Shown here in pieces: positions 55,229-64,000 of a stretch of 64,000 bases of DNA (position 1 is the first letter of the stretch; every line of letters begins with the position of its first letter). Location: contig NZ_VWMY01000005.1 of the NCBI RefSeq assembly GCF_008905045.1, positions 168,532 to 232,531 on the forward strand, read 5' to 3'. The position numbers and the translations under genes were made by a program. A model generated the notes under the pieces. It did not search any database, was not told where the DNA came from, and saw nothing but the letters and a program-made list of their open reading frames with translations. The stretch comes from Streptomyces albicerus. GTDB lineage: Bacteria > Actinomycetota > Actinomycetes > Streptomycetales > Streptomycetaceae.

Positions 55229-55386
55229 TCGCGGCCCCCGTAGGACGGGGCGCCGACTCCCGCCCCGGTCGCGGCGGCAGCAGAGCGCCGCCGGAGTGCG
55301 CGATTCGCGCGCCGGCCCCGAAGACGGCCCGCTGCGGCCGTCCGCCTCACCCGTATCGCGGCGACACCGCTCCGGCGGACGTCACC

Positions 55387-55440
55387 GCCGCCATCGCCTC
55401 ACCTGCCGCCATCGCCTCTCCCGCCGCCATCGCCTCACCG
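55387..55440. repeat. Three tandem 18-bp units
   Basis: GCCGCCATCGCCTCACCT and two near-copies, 55387-55440, in the leader of the threonine aldolase gene. They are in no supported gene. Confidence 0.85.
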
Positions 55441-55469
55441 GCCGTCAACCGAAAGCCAGGATCCTCAAC

Positions 55470-56522
55470 ATGAGCACCACCATCCCTGCGGCTCGCATCT
55501 TCAGCAGCGACAACGTCGCCGGTGCCTCCCCGGAGATCATCGACGCCGTGGCCCGCGCCGCCTCCGGCCAGGCCCGGCCGTACGGCGCGGACAGCATCAC
55601 CGCCGATGTCCGGCGCCGGCTGTGTGAGATCTTCGAGCACGACGTCGACCTGCTGTTGGTCTCCACGGGTTCCGCCGCGAACGCCTTGAGCCTGGCTGCG
55701 CTGACCCCGCCCTGGGGCAGCGTGCTGTGCCACCGGGACAGCCACATCAACAACGACGAGTGCGGGGCGCCCGAGTTCTACACTGCGGGCGCGAAGCTGG
55801 TTCCGCTCGGCGGCGACGATGCCAAGATCGACCCCGACGAACTGCGTCCGGCCGTGCGGCACAAGGCCGGGGACGTGCACAGCGTGGAACCCTCCGTCGT
55901 GAGCATCACCCAGGCCACCGAGACCGGTGCCGTCTACACCCTCGACGAGATCCACACCCTCGGTTCCATCGCCAAGGACGCGGGCCTGCGTCTGCACATG
56001 GACGGCGCCCGTTTCGCCGGGGCCGTCGCCGCCCTGGGCTGCACTCCCGCCGAGATGACCTGGCAGGCCGGCGTCGACCTGCTGTCCTTCGGGGCTACCA
56101 AGAACGGCACGATGACCGCCGACGCGATCGTCGTCTTCGACCGCACCCTCACCGCCGAACTCGCCTTCCGGGCCAAGCGCGCAGGACAGCTCGCCTCCAA
56201 GATGCGTTTCCACGCCGCCCAGTTCGACGCGTACCTGACCGATGACCTGTGGCTGCGCAACGCGACCCACGCCAACGCCATGGCCGCCCGCCTCCAGGAG
56301 GGACTCAAGGCCATACCCGAGGTCGGCCTCCTGGGCGCCGCCGAAGCCAACGTCCTGTTCTGCCGTCTGCCCCAACAGGTCACCGAGGGACTCCTGGCAG
56401 ACGGCTACGCGTTCTACCACGACCGCTGGGAGGCGGGCGTCGTCCGCTTCGTCACCTCCTTCGCGACCACTTCGCAGGACGTCGACGACCTGCTCCACGC
56501 CGTCCGCCGTTACACCGCCTGA
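55470..56522 (+). CDS. Low-specificity L-threonine aldolase
   Basis: A 350-residue PLP enzyme of the beta-eliminating lyase/threonine aldolase family that splits threonine to glycine and acetaldehyde. '[19 protein letters not shown]' begins the domain, '[15 protein letters not shown]' is the cofactor-binding Asp/Arg region, and '[18 protein letters not shown]' contains the Schiff-base Lys. AGGA lies before ATG 55470. The length is usual for LtaE-type enzymes. It converges with the cupin gene and leaves no gap. Confidence 0.92.
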   Translation: MSTTIPAARIFSSDNVAGASPEIIDAVARAASGQARPYGADSITADVRRRLCEIFEHDVDLLLVSTGSAANALSLAALTPPWGSVLCHRDSHINNDECGAPEFYTAGAKLVPLGGDDAKIDPDELRPAVRHKAGDVHSVEPSVVSITQATETGAVYTLDEIHTLGSIAKDAGLRLHMDGARFAGAVAALGCTPAEMTWQAGVDLLSFGATKNGTMTADAIVVFDRTLTAELAFRAKRAGQLASKMRFHAAQFDAYLTDDLWLRNATHANAMAARLQEGLKAIPEVGLLGAAEANVLFCRLPQQVTEGLLADGYAFYHDRWEAGVVRFVTSFATTSQDVDDLLHAVRRYTA

Positions 56523-56918
56523 TCAGTCGGACATCGGGTGCGGGGCGAGATCCTTCTCCGGTACCGCGTAGCCCGGTACGGACGGCCACCGGACGGTCAG
56601 CACGATCGACTCCTCCTCCGCGAACCAGGAGTGGTCGACTCCGCGCCCCCACACGACGTAGTCACCCTGCTGTTCCAGGAGCACGCTGCGGCCGGGGAGT
56701 TCGACGCGGAAGCGGCCGCTGACAAGGACAAGGAGAGCGGTGCGTTCCTCGCCCTCCACCCACTGCGATCGCTCGTCGCCACGGGGATGGACGCCCCACT
56801 TGATTTCTACGGCCTCGCTGTGGCGCGGATCGCCGGCGTCCTTGAAGTGTCCGAGAAGCCATCCCCGGTCCAGCGCCGCGTCTTTGCCCGCGTTGCCCAC
56901 GTACACACTGTCGTTCAC
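56523..56918 (-). CDS. Cupin-fold protein
   Basis: A 131-residue protein with a cupin barrel: 'EIKWGVHPRGDERSQWVEGEERTALLVL' and 'GDYVVWGRGVDHSWFAEEES' supply the two cupin motifs with His residues. The start 'VNDSVYVGNAGKDAALDRGW' at GTG 56918 matches homologues, some of which are annotated as signal peptidase I without support. A metal site is probable; the function is unknown. Confidence 0.82.
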   Translation of the reverse strand: MNDSVYVGNAGKDAALDRGWLLGHFKDAGDPRHSEAVEIKWGVHPRGDERSQWVEGEERTALLVLVSGRFRVELPGRSVLLEQQGDYVVWGRGVDHSWFAEEESIVLTVRWPSVPGYAVPEKDLAPHPMSD

Positions 56919-57030
56919 GTGGCCGGACGCTATCAGCAACCTTCCAGCAGCTTTTTTCCAGCAGCTTTCGTGAGCGCGATCGGCGCTTCCGCAACAGGCT
57001 GTAGTCCTCGGGCGCGCGTCCGCCCACCGC

Positions 57031-58185
57031 TCACGCCGGGCTCGCCCACGCTCGGCTCTCGGCGGAGCGGGCCATCGCGTCCAGGGCGGCCGCGCTGTGG
57101 ACGGCGTCGTCCACCGTGGCGCCGTACGCGGTGCCCTCGGCGACGGAGCGCAGGAAGTTGTACGCCTCGATGACCTTGAGGTCGTCGTAGCCCATCGCGT
57201 TGGCGGAGCCCGGCTGGAAGGCGGCGTACTCGCCGTGGCCGGGGCCGACGTACAGCGTGCTGACGGGCTGGTCCTGGTACGACGTGCCGCGGCTGATGCC
57301 CAGTTCGCCCATGCGGCGGAAGTCCCAGGAGACCGCGCCCTTGGTGCCGTGGATCTCGAAGCCGTAGTTGTTCTGCTCGCCGACCGAGACGCGGCAGGCC
57401 TCCAGGACACCGCGGGCGCCGGAGGCGAAGCGCAGCAGGCAGGACACGTAGTCCTCGTTCTCCACCGGGCCCAGTTCGCCGCCCGTGGAGCGGCTGTGGC
57501 CCGCGGTGGCGCCGGTGGGGCGGGCGCGTTCGGGGACGAAGACGGCCGTGTCGGCGGCCAGTGACGTGATCTCGCCGAGCAGGAAGCGGGCCAGGTCCAC
57601 ACCGTGCGAGGCGAGGTCGCCCAGCACTCCGCTGCCGCCGCGCTCGCGCTCGTAGCGCCAGGTCAGGGCGCCCTCGGGATGGGCGGCGTAGTCGCTGAAG
57701 AGGCGGATGCGGACGTGCGTAACGGTGCCGATCTCGCCGGACGCGATCAGCTCGCGGGCCGCCGCGACGGCGGGCGCATTGCGGTAGTTGAAGCCGACCG
57801 TGCCCTGGACGCCCGCCTTGGCGACCGCGCCCGCGACGGCCCGTGCGTCCTCGGCGGTGAGGCCGACCGGCTTCTCGATCCAGATGTGCTTGCCCGCCTC
57901 GGCCATGGTGACGCCGATCTCGCGGTGCAGGAAGTTGGGGGCGGCGATGCTCACCGCCTGGACCCGGGGGTCGGCGGCGACCTCCCGCCAGTCCCGGGCG
58001 GCCGTCGCGAAGCCGTACCGCTCGGCGGCCTCGGCGGCCCGGCCGGGCACCTCGTCGGCGACGGCGATCAGTTCGGGTCGTACGGGCAGGTGCGGGAAGT
58101 GGTGCGGCACACGGGCGTACGCCTGGGTGTGCACCCGCCCCATCCAGCCGAATCCCACGACGGCGACGCCGAGCCTACTCACCAT
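57031..58185 (-). CDS. Gfo/Idh/MocA-family oxidoreductase
   Basis: A 384-residue NAD(P)-dependent dehydrogenase. 'LGVAVVGFGWMGRVHTQAYARV' is the Rossmann motif and 'KHIWIEKPVGLTAEDARAVA' the EKP motif with catalytic Lys. The C-terminal sheet follows ('GSGVLGDLASHGVDLARFLLG'). Such enzymes oxidise sugars, inositols or sugar amines. GAAGGG lies before ATG 58185. A LacI-type operator is in its leader, so it is part of the LacI-controlled set. Confidence 0.9.
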   Translation of the reverse strand: MVSRLGVAVVGFGWMGRVHTQAYARVPHHFPHLPVRPELIAVADEVPGRAAEAAERYGFATAARDWREVAADPRVQAVSIAAPNFLHREIGVTMAEAGKHIWIEKPVGLTAEDARAVAGAVAKAGVQGTVGFNYRNAPAVAAARELIASGEIGTVTHVRIRLFSDYAAHPEGALTWRYERERGGSGVLGDLASHGVDLARFLLGEITSLAADTAVFVPERARPTGATAGHSRSTGGELGPVENEDYVSCLLRFASGARGVLEACRVSVGEQNNYGFEIHGTKGAVSWDFRRMGELGISRGTSYQDQPVSTLYVGPGHGEYAAFQPGSANAMGYDDLKVIEAYNFLRSVAEGTAYGATVDDAVHSAAALDAMARSAESRAWASPA

Positions 58186-58198
58186 GACTGCCCTTCTT

Positions 58199-58210
58199 TG
58201 GACCGGTCCA
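58199..58210. promoter_or_regulatory. LacI operator 1
   Basis: TGGACCGGTCCA, a perfect 12-bp palindrome with the central CG step typical of LacI-family sites, between the Gfo/Idh and lacI genes. Confidence 0.75.
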
Positions 58211-58259
58211 TAACCTTCCTGGGCCACAGTGAGCTCCGTTCCAGCACGGTGTCAACCCT

Positions 58260-58292
58260 TTGACAACCCGACGAGGCCTGTGGAACGGTCCA
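58260..58292 (+). promoter_or_regulatory. lacI promoter with LacI operator 2
   Basis: TTGACA (58260-58265) and TGGAACGGTCCA (58281-58292), the latter four bases before ATG 58297. The operator is a near-perfect palindrome of the same class and suggests autoregulation. Confidence 0.65.
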
Positions 58293-58296
58293 TCAC

Positions 58297-59295
58297 ATGA
58301 GACCACCGACGATCCGCGACGTCGCCGAACGAGCCGGAGTGTCGAAGTCCCTGGTCTCGCTCGTGCTGCGCGGCTCCGAACAGGTCCGTCCCGAGAAGCG
58401 GCAGGCCGTCCTGGCCGCCGTCGAAGAGCTCGGCTACCGGACCAACGCCGCGGCGCGCAGTCTCAGCGAGAGGCGCACCCGCACGGTGGGCGTGCTCCTC
58501 AACGACATGCGCAACCCCTGGTTCGTGGAACTGCTCGACGGCCTGAACTCCCTGCTGCACGCCCACGGCCTGCGCATGCTGCTGGCCGACGGCCACCTCA
58601 ACCGCCGCCTCGGCGAGGACCTCACCCGCACCTTCACGGACCTGCGGGTCGACGGCCTGATCGCCGTCGGTACGCTGCCCGGTCCCGAGGCGCTGCGCAC
58701 GGCAGCCGGGCAGGTTCCCACCGTCGTCGCCGGCGCCCGCGAGCCCGTACTGCCCCGCGTGGACATCGTCGCCAACGACGACGAGCACGGCGCCCGCCTC
58801 GCCACCGAACACCTCATCGGGCTCGGCCACCGGCGCATCGCCCACATCGCCGGGCAGGGGATGGTCGGCGCACTGCGCCGCCGCAGCTTCGAGACCGTCA
58901 TGCGCGAACACGGACTCGCCGACACGGCCATCGTGGAACAGGGCGACCTGACCGAGGAGGGCGGCTACCGGGCAACGGTCCGACTGCTCAGCGCCCGCCA
59001 ACGGCCCACCGCTGTCTTCGCGTTCAACGACATCGCCTGTGTCGGCGCCCTGTCGGCCGCCGAGGAACTCGGCCTCCAGGTGCCGCGCGACCTCTCCCTC
59101 GTCGGCTACGACAACACCTACCTCGCCCGCCTGCGCCACCTGTGGCTCACCACCGTGGACAGCGCCGGCCACGACGTCGGCCGCCTCGCCGCGCAACGCC
59201 TGCTCGACCGGATCGCCGACCCCGCCCGTCCCGGCGAGGTCGTCCTCACCACGCCGGACCTCGAGGTACGGGGCACGACGGCGCCGCCTCTGTGA
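58297..59295 (+). CDS. LacI-family transcription regulator
   Basis: A 332-residue regulator. The HTH 'TIRDVAERAGVSKSLVSLVLRG' (4-25) and the hinge 'RTNAAARSLSERRT' precede the periplasmic-binding-like sugar domain ('TVGVLLNDMRNPWFVELLDG', 'TAVFAFNDIACVGALSAA'). It would bind TGGAMCGGTCCA-like sites in its own leader, the Gfo/Idh leader and before the FAD oxidase, and release them on a sugar-type ligand. ATG 58297 lies four bases after an operator. Confidence 0.93.
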   Translation: MRPPTIRDVAERAGVSKSLVSLVLRGSEQVRPEKRQAVLAAVEELGYRTNAAARSLSERRTRTVGVLLNDMRNPWFVELLDGLNSLLHAHGLRMLLADGHLNRRLGEDLTRTFTDLRVDGLIAVGTLPGPEALRTAAGQVPTVVAGAREPVLPRVDIVANDDEHGARLATEHLIGLGHRRIAHIAGQGMVGALRRRSFETVMREHGLADTAIVEQGDLTEEGGYRATVRLLSARQRPTAVFAFNDIACVGALSAAEELGLQVPRDLSLVGYDNTYLARLRHLWLTTVDSAGHDVGRLAAQRLLDRIADPARPGEVVLTTPDLEVRGTTAPPL

Positions 59296-59378
59296 GCGGC
59301 GGCCAACCTGTTCGAAGCCCGCGCGGCGGGGACGCGGGGCTGTGTCCGGCTCTCCAACAGCCTTAGAGTAGGCGGCTG

Positions 59379-59390
59379 TTGAACGGTTCA
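59379..59390 (+). promoter_or_regulatory. LacI operator 3 before the FAD oxidase
   Basis: TTGAACGGTTCA, the same class with both flanking pairs changed symmetrically. It lies 34 bp upstream of ATG 59425. Confidence 0.6.
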
Positions 59391-59424
59391 TCGGATCCTT
59401 CCCCCGCAGGAGCTGGAGGAGCGC

Positions 59425-60894
59425 ATGTCCCGCACACCGCCCCGACGTACCGCGCTGCGTGGCTTGGCGGCCGCCGGGACCGCGGTGATCGGCTTCGATC
59501 CCTTCACCCGGAGCTGGGCGGTGACCGCGTCCGACCGACCGCTGCACGGCATCCCCGAACTCGACGGAACCCTCCACACCGACGAGGCATCGCTGAGCGC
59601 CGCCGCCGACGACTTCGGCCACATCGTGCACCGGCGCCCGGCCGCGGTGCTGCGGCCGGGTTCCGTGGCGGACGTCGTGGCGATGGTGCGGTTCTGCAAC
59701 AAGCACGGGATCCCGGTCGCGCCACGCGGGCAGGGGCACGGCACGAACGGTCAGGCACAGGCCGAGGGCGGCCTGGTCATCGAGACCGCCCCGCTCGCCG
59801 CCGTCCAGCCCGTCGGACCCGGCAGCAAGACGGTCACCGTCGGAGCGGGCGCGAAGTGGAGCGACGTGGCCAAGGCCTCTCTCGCCCACGGCCTGACGCC
59901 TCCCGTCTTCACCGACTACCTGGAACTCTCCGTCGGCGGGACGCTGTCCGTCGGCGGCCTCGGCGGTCAGACCCACCGGCACGGCGCACAGGTCGACAAC
60001 GTCCTCGAGCTGGAAGTCGTGACCGGCGCAGGGGAGTTGCTGCGCTGCTCCCCGGACCGTCACCGTGACCTGTTCCACGCGGTGCTCGCCGGACTGGGCC
60101 AGTGCGCCGTGATCGTCGGCGCCACCGTGCGCCTCGTCCGAGCACCCGTGACCGTGCGCCACTACCTCCTGCCGTACGACGATCTGCGGACCTTCCTCGA
60201 CGACCAGCGCCTCCTCGTGCTTGAGCAGCGCTTCTCCTATGTCGAGGGCCAGATCACCGCCGACGCCTCGGGAGCCTTCCGGGAGTACGTCCTCGAGGCC
60301 GTCGCCTACGGACCTCCCGCAGGGGAGGCCCCCGACGACACCGCGCTCCTGCGCGGTCTGCGGCACAACCCGTCCGGCGCGGAGATCACCGACCTCGCGT
60401 ACTACGAGTTCCTCGACCGGCTCGCCCCCGGCGTCGCCGCTCTCAAGGAAGCGGGGCTGTGGGCGTACGCCCACCCGTGGCTCAACCTGCTCCTGCCCGG
60501 CGGCAGGACGGCCGACGTGGCCGGCGGGATCCTGGACGCGCTCACCCCGGACGACCTGGGACCGGGCGGCGTGGTGCTGCTGTACCCGCTGGTGCGCGAT
60601 CGCCTCCGCACCCCGCTGCTCCGCATGCCCGACGACCCCGTGCCGTACCTGTTCGCGGTCCTGCGGACCACGCCGCCCGACGACGCGGCGACGGTCGAAC
60701 GACTGCTGGCCGCCAACCGGTCCGCGTACGACCGCGTCCGCGCGGCCGGCGGCACCCGGTACCCGGTCGGTTCCGTGCCCTTCGACGGCGCCGACTGGCG
60801 GCGGCACTTCGGGCCTGCCTGGCCCCAGTTGGCCGCCGCGAGGAAGACCTACGACCCGCGCGGGATCCTGGTACCCGGACAGGGCATCTTCTGA
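59425..60894 (+). CDS. Exported FAD-linked oxidase (cytokinin oxidase-like)
   Basis: A 489-residue flavoprotein. The N-terminus RRTALRGLAAAG resembles a twin-arginine signal. The FAD domain has 'PVAPRGQGHGTNGQAQAEGG', whose GHG His can carry covalent FAD, and 'LSVGGTLSVGGLGGQTHRHG' as second FAD block. The C-terminus 'AARKTYDPRGILVPGQGIF' is typical. The fold is that of cytokinin dehydrogenase and related alcohol oxidases; the substrate is not known. GGAGGAG precedes ATG 59425. A LacI site lies upstream. Confidence 0.87.
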   Translation: MSRTPPRRTALRGLAAAGTAVIGFDPFTRSWAVTASDRPLHGIPELDGTLHTDEASLSAAADDFGHIVHRRPAAVLRPGSVADVVAMVRFCNKHGIPVAPRGQGHGTNGQAQAEGGLVIETAPLAAVQPVGPGSKTVTVGAGAKWSDVAKASLAHGLTPPVFTDYLELSVGGTLSVGGLGGQTHRHGAQVDNVLELEVVTGAGELLRCSPDRHRDLFHAVLAGLGQCAVIVGATVRLVRAPVTVRHYLLPYDDLRTFLDDQRLLVLEQRFSYVEGQITADASGAFREYVLEAVAYGPPAGEAPDDTALLRGLRHNPSGAEITDLAYYEFLDRLAPGVAALKEAGLWAYAHPWLNLLLPGGRTADVAGGILDALTPDDLGPGGVVLLYPLVRDRLRTPLLRMPDDPVPYLFAVLRTTPPDDAATVERLLAANRSAYDRVRAAGGTRYPVGSVPFDGADWRRHFGPAWPQLAAARKTYDPRGILVPGQGIF

Positions 60895-61033
60895 CCGGGT
60901 CCGCTCACCTCTCGTCATGGTGGCCGCCACGGCCGCGCCACGGAACCGCCCTGACGCCCCGTCAACTCAGCGAGTACCTCTGGTGGATGGCCATACCGTT
61001 GATCGGCCGGCGCGTCAGCCAATCTGTCCGGAG

Positions 61034-61450
61034 TCAGAGCGGCGGGATCCGCTCCGGAACGAGTCCCGCCTGGCGGAGGAGACCGTACAAGTCGGTCTCG
61101 CCCCAGAACTCGACGATCCGGCCCTCCTGGAGGCGGTAGCACTTGATGCCCGTCATGGTCAGGTCGCGCCCCGTGCGGTCGTGCGTGTACGTCAGGGTGA
61201 AGGCAGCGGTGACGCGGTCCTCGGCGGCGAAGAGGTCGTTCACTTGGACGCGGCAGTTGGACAGACCTGGAGTCAGGATCGAACCTTCGGGATACCGTCG
61301 TCCGCGCACGTGTTGGCCCGCTCCGTGGACCAGCACATCCTCGGCCACGAGTGCCGCGAGCTCGTCGATGTCCTGCGTCTCGAACACACGTAAGTAGCGG
61401 AGGACCACATCGGCGTTGAGCTTGCTCAGAGGGTCGCGGGAGTCGGCCAT
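61034..61450 (-). CDS. SnoaL-like/NTF2-fold protein
   Basis: A 138-residue protein with the alpha+beta cone fold: 'VVLRYLRVFETQDIDELAALVAEDVLVH' and 'CYRLQEGRIVEFWGETDLYGLLRQAG'. The last segment is typical of SnoaL-type ester cyclases and related enzymes. The residues 'HGAG' and Asp suggest a pocket, but catalysis is not proven. ATG 61450 was chosen over an upstream extension that lacks homology. Confidence 0.82.
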   Translation of the reverse strand: MADSRDPLSKLNADVVLRYLRVFETQDIDELAALVAEDVLVHGAGQHVRGRRYPEGSILTPGLSNCRVQVNDLFAAEDRVTAAFTLTYTHDRTGRDLTMTGIKCYRLQEGRIVEFWGETDLYGLLRQAGLVPERIPPL

Positions 61451-61580
61451 GGCGGGACCGTATCCAGCGACGACTTCTGTCACCAGGTGAGCGAGGGAAC
61501 AGGCAGAGCGGTCCTGGCCTCGAAGTGCTGTGCCCGGCACGTGAGTCGTCGGCCACGACACTCGTGATCGCGGCCCGTCG

Positions 61581-61790
61581 TCAGAGTATGGCGGCGACCT
61601 CGAAACCCGCCTCGGTGATGGCCGCGCAGACCTTCGTGCCGTCGAGCACCTCGCCCGTCACGGTCACCGACCCGGTGGAGACGTCGACGCCCACCCGGTC
61701 CACGCCGAGGACTCCGCCGACCTTGGTCTCGAGAGTTCCGGCGCAGCGGTCACAGGTCATGCCGATGACGTGATAGCGCTGTTCAGTCAT
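61581..61790 (-). CDS. Third HMA-domain metal chaperone
   Basis: A 69-residue HMA protein: 'VIGMTCDRCAGTLETKVGGV' and 'VCAAITEAGFEVAAIL'. The metal motif is CDRC. It lacks the upstream ATACCCC-type site of the other two CopZ genes; instead a 14-bp palindrome (GTGCGTGCACGCAC, 61812-61825) lies in its leader. So it may answer to a different signal. Confidence 0.9.
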   Translation of the reverse strand: MTEQRYHVIGMTCDRCAGTLETKVGGVLGVDRVGVDVSTGSVTVTGEVLDGTKVCAAITEAGFEVAAIL

Positions 61791-61811
61791 GATCCCTCGT
61801 CTCTTCCCGGC

Positions 61812-61825
61812 GTGCGTGCACGCAC
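61812..61825. promoter_or_regulatory. Perfect 14-bp palindrome before the third HMA gene
   Basis: GTGCGTGCACGCAC is fully self-complementary and 22 bp before ATG 61790. A regulator site is possible; the repressor is unknown. Confidence 0.4.
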
Positions 61826-61929
61826 TGTGGGAGCGGCTCCGGGATCTGATACGCGTCCGCCGACAGCGGCGTTCAGTGCCGTAGCCTGCCCCGCTCGGTC
61901 GGCAGCTCGCTCGGCCTGATTCAGCCGGG

Positions 61930-63561
61930 TCAGGGACGGGTGAACGTGCCCAGACCGGTCTTGTCGAAGGCCTCGACGGTCACCTTCGACGCCTTCGAGC
62001 CACCCGCCCCCTCCGAACCCGAACCGACCTCGAACGTCACCCCGGACAGCCCGGTCGCGTTCTCCCCGACCGTCCGGAAGCTGAACGTGTCGCCGTCGAA
62101 GTGCGTGAGCCGGAACGTCATCGGCTTCGGACCCAGGCTCATGGTGAGCTCGCCGTTCGCGGCCGTGACGGTCAACGGGCCGTAGTAGTCGTTCTCGTAC
62201 GTGCCCGTGTACGTGTCGTCCGGCCGGGCGGGGGCCGCGTTCCGCGGGGGCTTGGTGTAGTCGGTGGGGGAGCGGTCCGCCTGCAACTGCTGCTGGTACA
62301 CCTCGTCGACCAGGCTGAGCCAGTCGGTGGTGGGCTCGCCGTACTGGGCGATGTCGAAGAAGTCGAGCGCGACCGAGTCGGCGAGCCCCACCGGCGCCCC
62401 GTTGGTGAGGACGACGAGACCGAGCTGCTCGCCGGGCAGCATCGTCACGTTGGTGTTCGCGCCGAGTTCGAAGGCACCGGAGTGGCTGAGGCGCAGCCGA
62501 CCCTGATCGTCGTAACTGACGTTCCAGCCAAGGCCGTAGAAACTGGCCCGGCCCGCCGGGGCCCGCGGCGGGCCGGAGACGATCTCAGGCAAATGGGTGC
62601 GCTCCAGCTGCTCGGCGGGGATGACCTGCTTGCCGCCCAGTTTTCCGTTCGCGAGCTGCAGCCGCAGCCACGTGGCCATGTCGCTCGCCGTGGAGCTCGC
62701 GCCGCCCGCGGGCGACTGGGCGTCGGCGTCACGGACGAACTTCGCCTGCCAGGTGCCGTCCGCGTCCTTCACATGGGTGGCCGCCTTGTCCTGCGCCTTG
62801 TCGTAGTCGGCGAAGCGGGAGCTGGTGGAGTTCATGCCGGCGGGGGAGTAGAGCGTGTCCTCGGCGAGCTTCTCCCACGTCGTGGCCTTGGCGTTGGCGA
62901 CCGCCTGGCCTGCCGCGGTGACCCCGTAGTTGGTGTACGCGTAACTGGCACGGAACGGCGTGAGCGGCTCGTCCCGCAGATGGTCCAGGATGTACGTCCG
63001 GTCGTAGCCGAGGTCTTCGAGCAGGTCCCCGGCGTGGTCGGGCAGCCCGCTGCGGTGCGAGAAGAGGTCGGCGACCGTGACGTGATCGCTGACCCAGCGT
63101 TCCTTGAGCGCGAAGCCGGGCACGTGCTCGGCCACGGGGTCGTCCCAGCCGATGGCCTTCTCACCGACGGCACCCGCGACCACGGTGGAGGCCAACGGCT
63201 TGGAGAGGGACGCCAGTTGGAAGACGGTGTCCGGCCCGACGGCCCCGGACTGTCCCGCACGCCGCTCCCCGAAGCCCTTCAGATGGACGACGCGGTCCTT
63301 GTACACGACGGCCACCGCGACACCCGGAACTCCGGTCTCGTTCATCCCGTCCCGCACGATGCGATCGAGCCGGCCCACCGCGTCATCCACCTTCGCCTGC
63401 GTGAGCTGCGGTGGCGGCTGGGGCGGCGGATCCGCCGCCGGTACCGCGACGGCGGACGGGGAGACGGTGGTGTAGCCGACGGCGAGCAGAGAGGCCACAG
63501 CGACCGCCATCAGCGCCGTGCTTCTGCGGTGTCTCGCCTGCCGCCGAACACCCATATGCAC
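61930..63561 (-). CDS. Exported serine beta-lactamase-like hydrolase
   Basis: A 543-residue exported protein. A signal-anchor (residues about 14-40) precedes the class C/PBP-like domain, with S-x-x-K as SLSK (118-121) and the Tyr motif in 'YAYTNYGVTAAG'. A C-terminal DUF3471-like beta domain follows ('DTYTGTYENDYYGPLTV'). The set is typical of D-aminopeptidase or esterase homologues. ATG 63561 or ATG 63555 starts it. It is likely active at the cell surface; the substrate is not known. Confidence 0.88.
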   Translation of the reverse strand: MHMGVRRQARHRRSTALMAVAVASLLAVGYTTVSPSAVAVPAADPPPQPPPQLTQAKVDDAVGRLDRIVRDGMNETGVPGVAVAVVYKDRVVHLKGFGERRAGQSGAVGPDTVFQLASLSKPLASTVVAGAVGEKAIGWDDPVAEHVPGFALKERWVSDHVTVADLFSHRSGLPDHAGDLLEDLGYDRTYILDHLRDEPLTPFRASYAYTNYGVTAAGQAVANAKATTWEKLAEDTLYSPAGMNSTSSRFADYDKAQDKAATHVKDADGTWQAKFVRDADAQSPAGGASSTASDMATWLRLQLANGKLGGKQVIPAEQLERTHLPEIVSGPPRAPAGRASFYGLGWNVSYDDQGRLRLSHSGAFELGANTNVTMLPGEQLGLVVLTNGAPVGLADSVALDFFDIAQYGEPTTDWLSLVDEVYQQQLQADRSPTDYTKPPRNAAPARPDDTYTGTYENDYYGPLTVTAANGELTMSLGPKPMTFRLTHFDGDTFSFRTVGENATGLSGVTFEVGSGSEGAGGSKASKVTVEAFDKTGLGTFTRP

Positions 63562-64000
63562 TATTCAACCCGCGGTCGGCCCCCTTGTCCTGCGGAGCCC
63601 CGGGGACGGGCGCCGCAGGCCCTCCGCATCCAGCCGCTCGGCCGGATCGGGAGCACATCTCGCACGGGCTCGGCGGCGCCCGAGAGCGCCGCCCGCCCCG
63701 GCAGATACGGACTCAGTCGTGACAGGCCCCTTGATCGTCTCCGCCTTGACCAGTTGCACGGCCTTGAGGCCTTCGGCGGCGTCCTTGGCCAGGGAGACCG
63801 TCGACTCGACGGCGAGCCCTACACGGTCGTGGACCGCAATCCGTACACGGGGCAGACCCCCCGCTTTCGCCACTCCCTCGCCGTGGAGGTCATCAGAGTC
63901 CTGCCCCGCCCTCGTTGCACCCATGAGGGCTGGGGTCGTCAAGGCATGTGGCATCCCCGCCCGGTGAGTTTGTGGCTGTTCTCGTCGGGCTGTTTGCTGG
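63562..64000. other. Unresolved right edge
   Basis: A minus-strand frame (63565-63954) contains 'VGLAVESTVSLAKDAAEGLKAV', and a plus-strand frame contains 'YTVVDRNPYTGQTP'. Each could be a real gene or a fragment, but they overlap and neither shows a full domain. I do not choose between them. Confidence 0.3.

Noticed and set aside
58260..60930. A minus-strand gene of about 890 codons
   Set aside because: It overlaps the lacI and FAD oxidase genes, which have full domains, and itself has none.

Overview
The window reads as chromosomal DNA of a high-GC actinobacterium, almost certainly Streptomyces. The reasons are about 70% GC with G/C-biased third codon positions, frequent GTG starts, GTGA and ATGA stop/start overlaps, and families typical of the genus (DUF574 methyltransferases, DUF5134, DUF6153, DUF6381, a YkuD L,D-transpeptidase lipoprotein). 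I see no rRNA, tRNA, CRISPR array or replication origin. At least eight broken genes and a dead IS5-type transposase suggest an accessory region or chromosome arm rather than the core.

Layout. 0.2-10.8 kb: small detoxification and regulator genes (ArsR/AHSA1 pair, SRPBCC, hotdog thioesterase, ArsR/cation-efflux pair, RidA, a large membrane hydrolase, two VOC proteins, a serine hydrolase) with decayed SRPBCC, TetR and methyltransferase genes between them. 10.8-15.5 kb: a copper block (CopA, CopZ, secreted copper-linked protein, DUF5134 membrane protein). 15.5-26.8 kb: L,D-transpeptidase, DUF2218 protein, phosphotransferase, two-component system with divergent DUF418 protein, TetR, NlpC/P60 hydrolase, M56/BlaI pair, a second CopZ, DUF6153 and DUF305. 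26.9-33 kb: two DUF574 methyltransferases, a third methyltransferase, a lectin-pectate lyase, small oxidases and remnants. 33-38.7 kb: pyruvate carboxylase, two secreted proteins, Nudix hydrolase. 38.7-45.3 kb: truncated DUF4037 gene, IS5 remnant, then a tight four-gene operon (Nudix-type regulator, nucleoside phosphorylase-like protein, large membrane protein, small membrane protein), then a frameshifted GNAT gene. 45.3-52.5 kb: TSUP permease, Sua5/YciO protein, SthA transhydrogenase, P-loop/TPR protein, lipoprotein. 52.6-64 kb: methyltransferase/HxlR pair, TetR, threonine aldolase, cupin, a LacI-controlled Gfo/Idh and FAD-oxidase set, SnoaL protein, third CopZ, and a serine hydrolase.

How the parts may work together. 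Four 17-bp ATACCCC...GGGTAT-type sites resembling CsoR operators lie before the serine hydrolase at 9.6 kb, between the divergent copZ-copA and secreted-protein genes, and between copZ2 and the DUF6153 gene, so copper probably controls all of these. A second 16-bp motif (CTAAG, six bases, CGTAG) lies before DUF5134, the L,D-transpeptidase, NlpC/P60 and blaI, suggesting a BlaI cell-envelope regulon. A LacI-type operator occurs three times around 58.2-59.4 kb.

The best candidate for an undescribed system is the operon at 39.9-44.5 kb. Its regulator has a degenerate Nudix box and sits behind a perfect 21-bp palindrome. Its nucleosidase and its membrane protein share a short motif in an otherwise unlike context, and the cassette lies beside a dead insertion sequence. 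A nucleotide-sensing, membrane-acting conflict (defence-like) system is my inference and is not shown by sequence alone.
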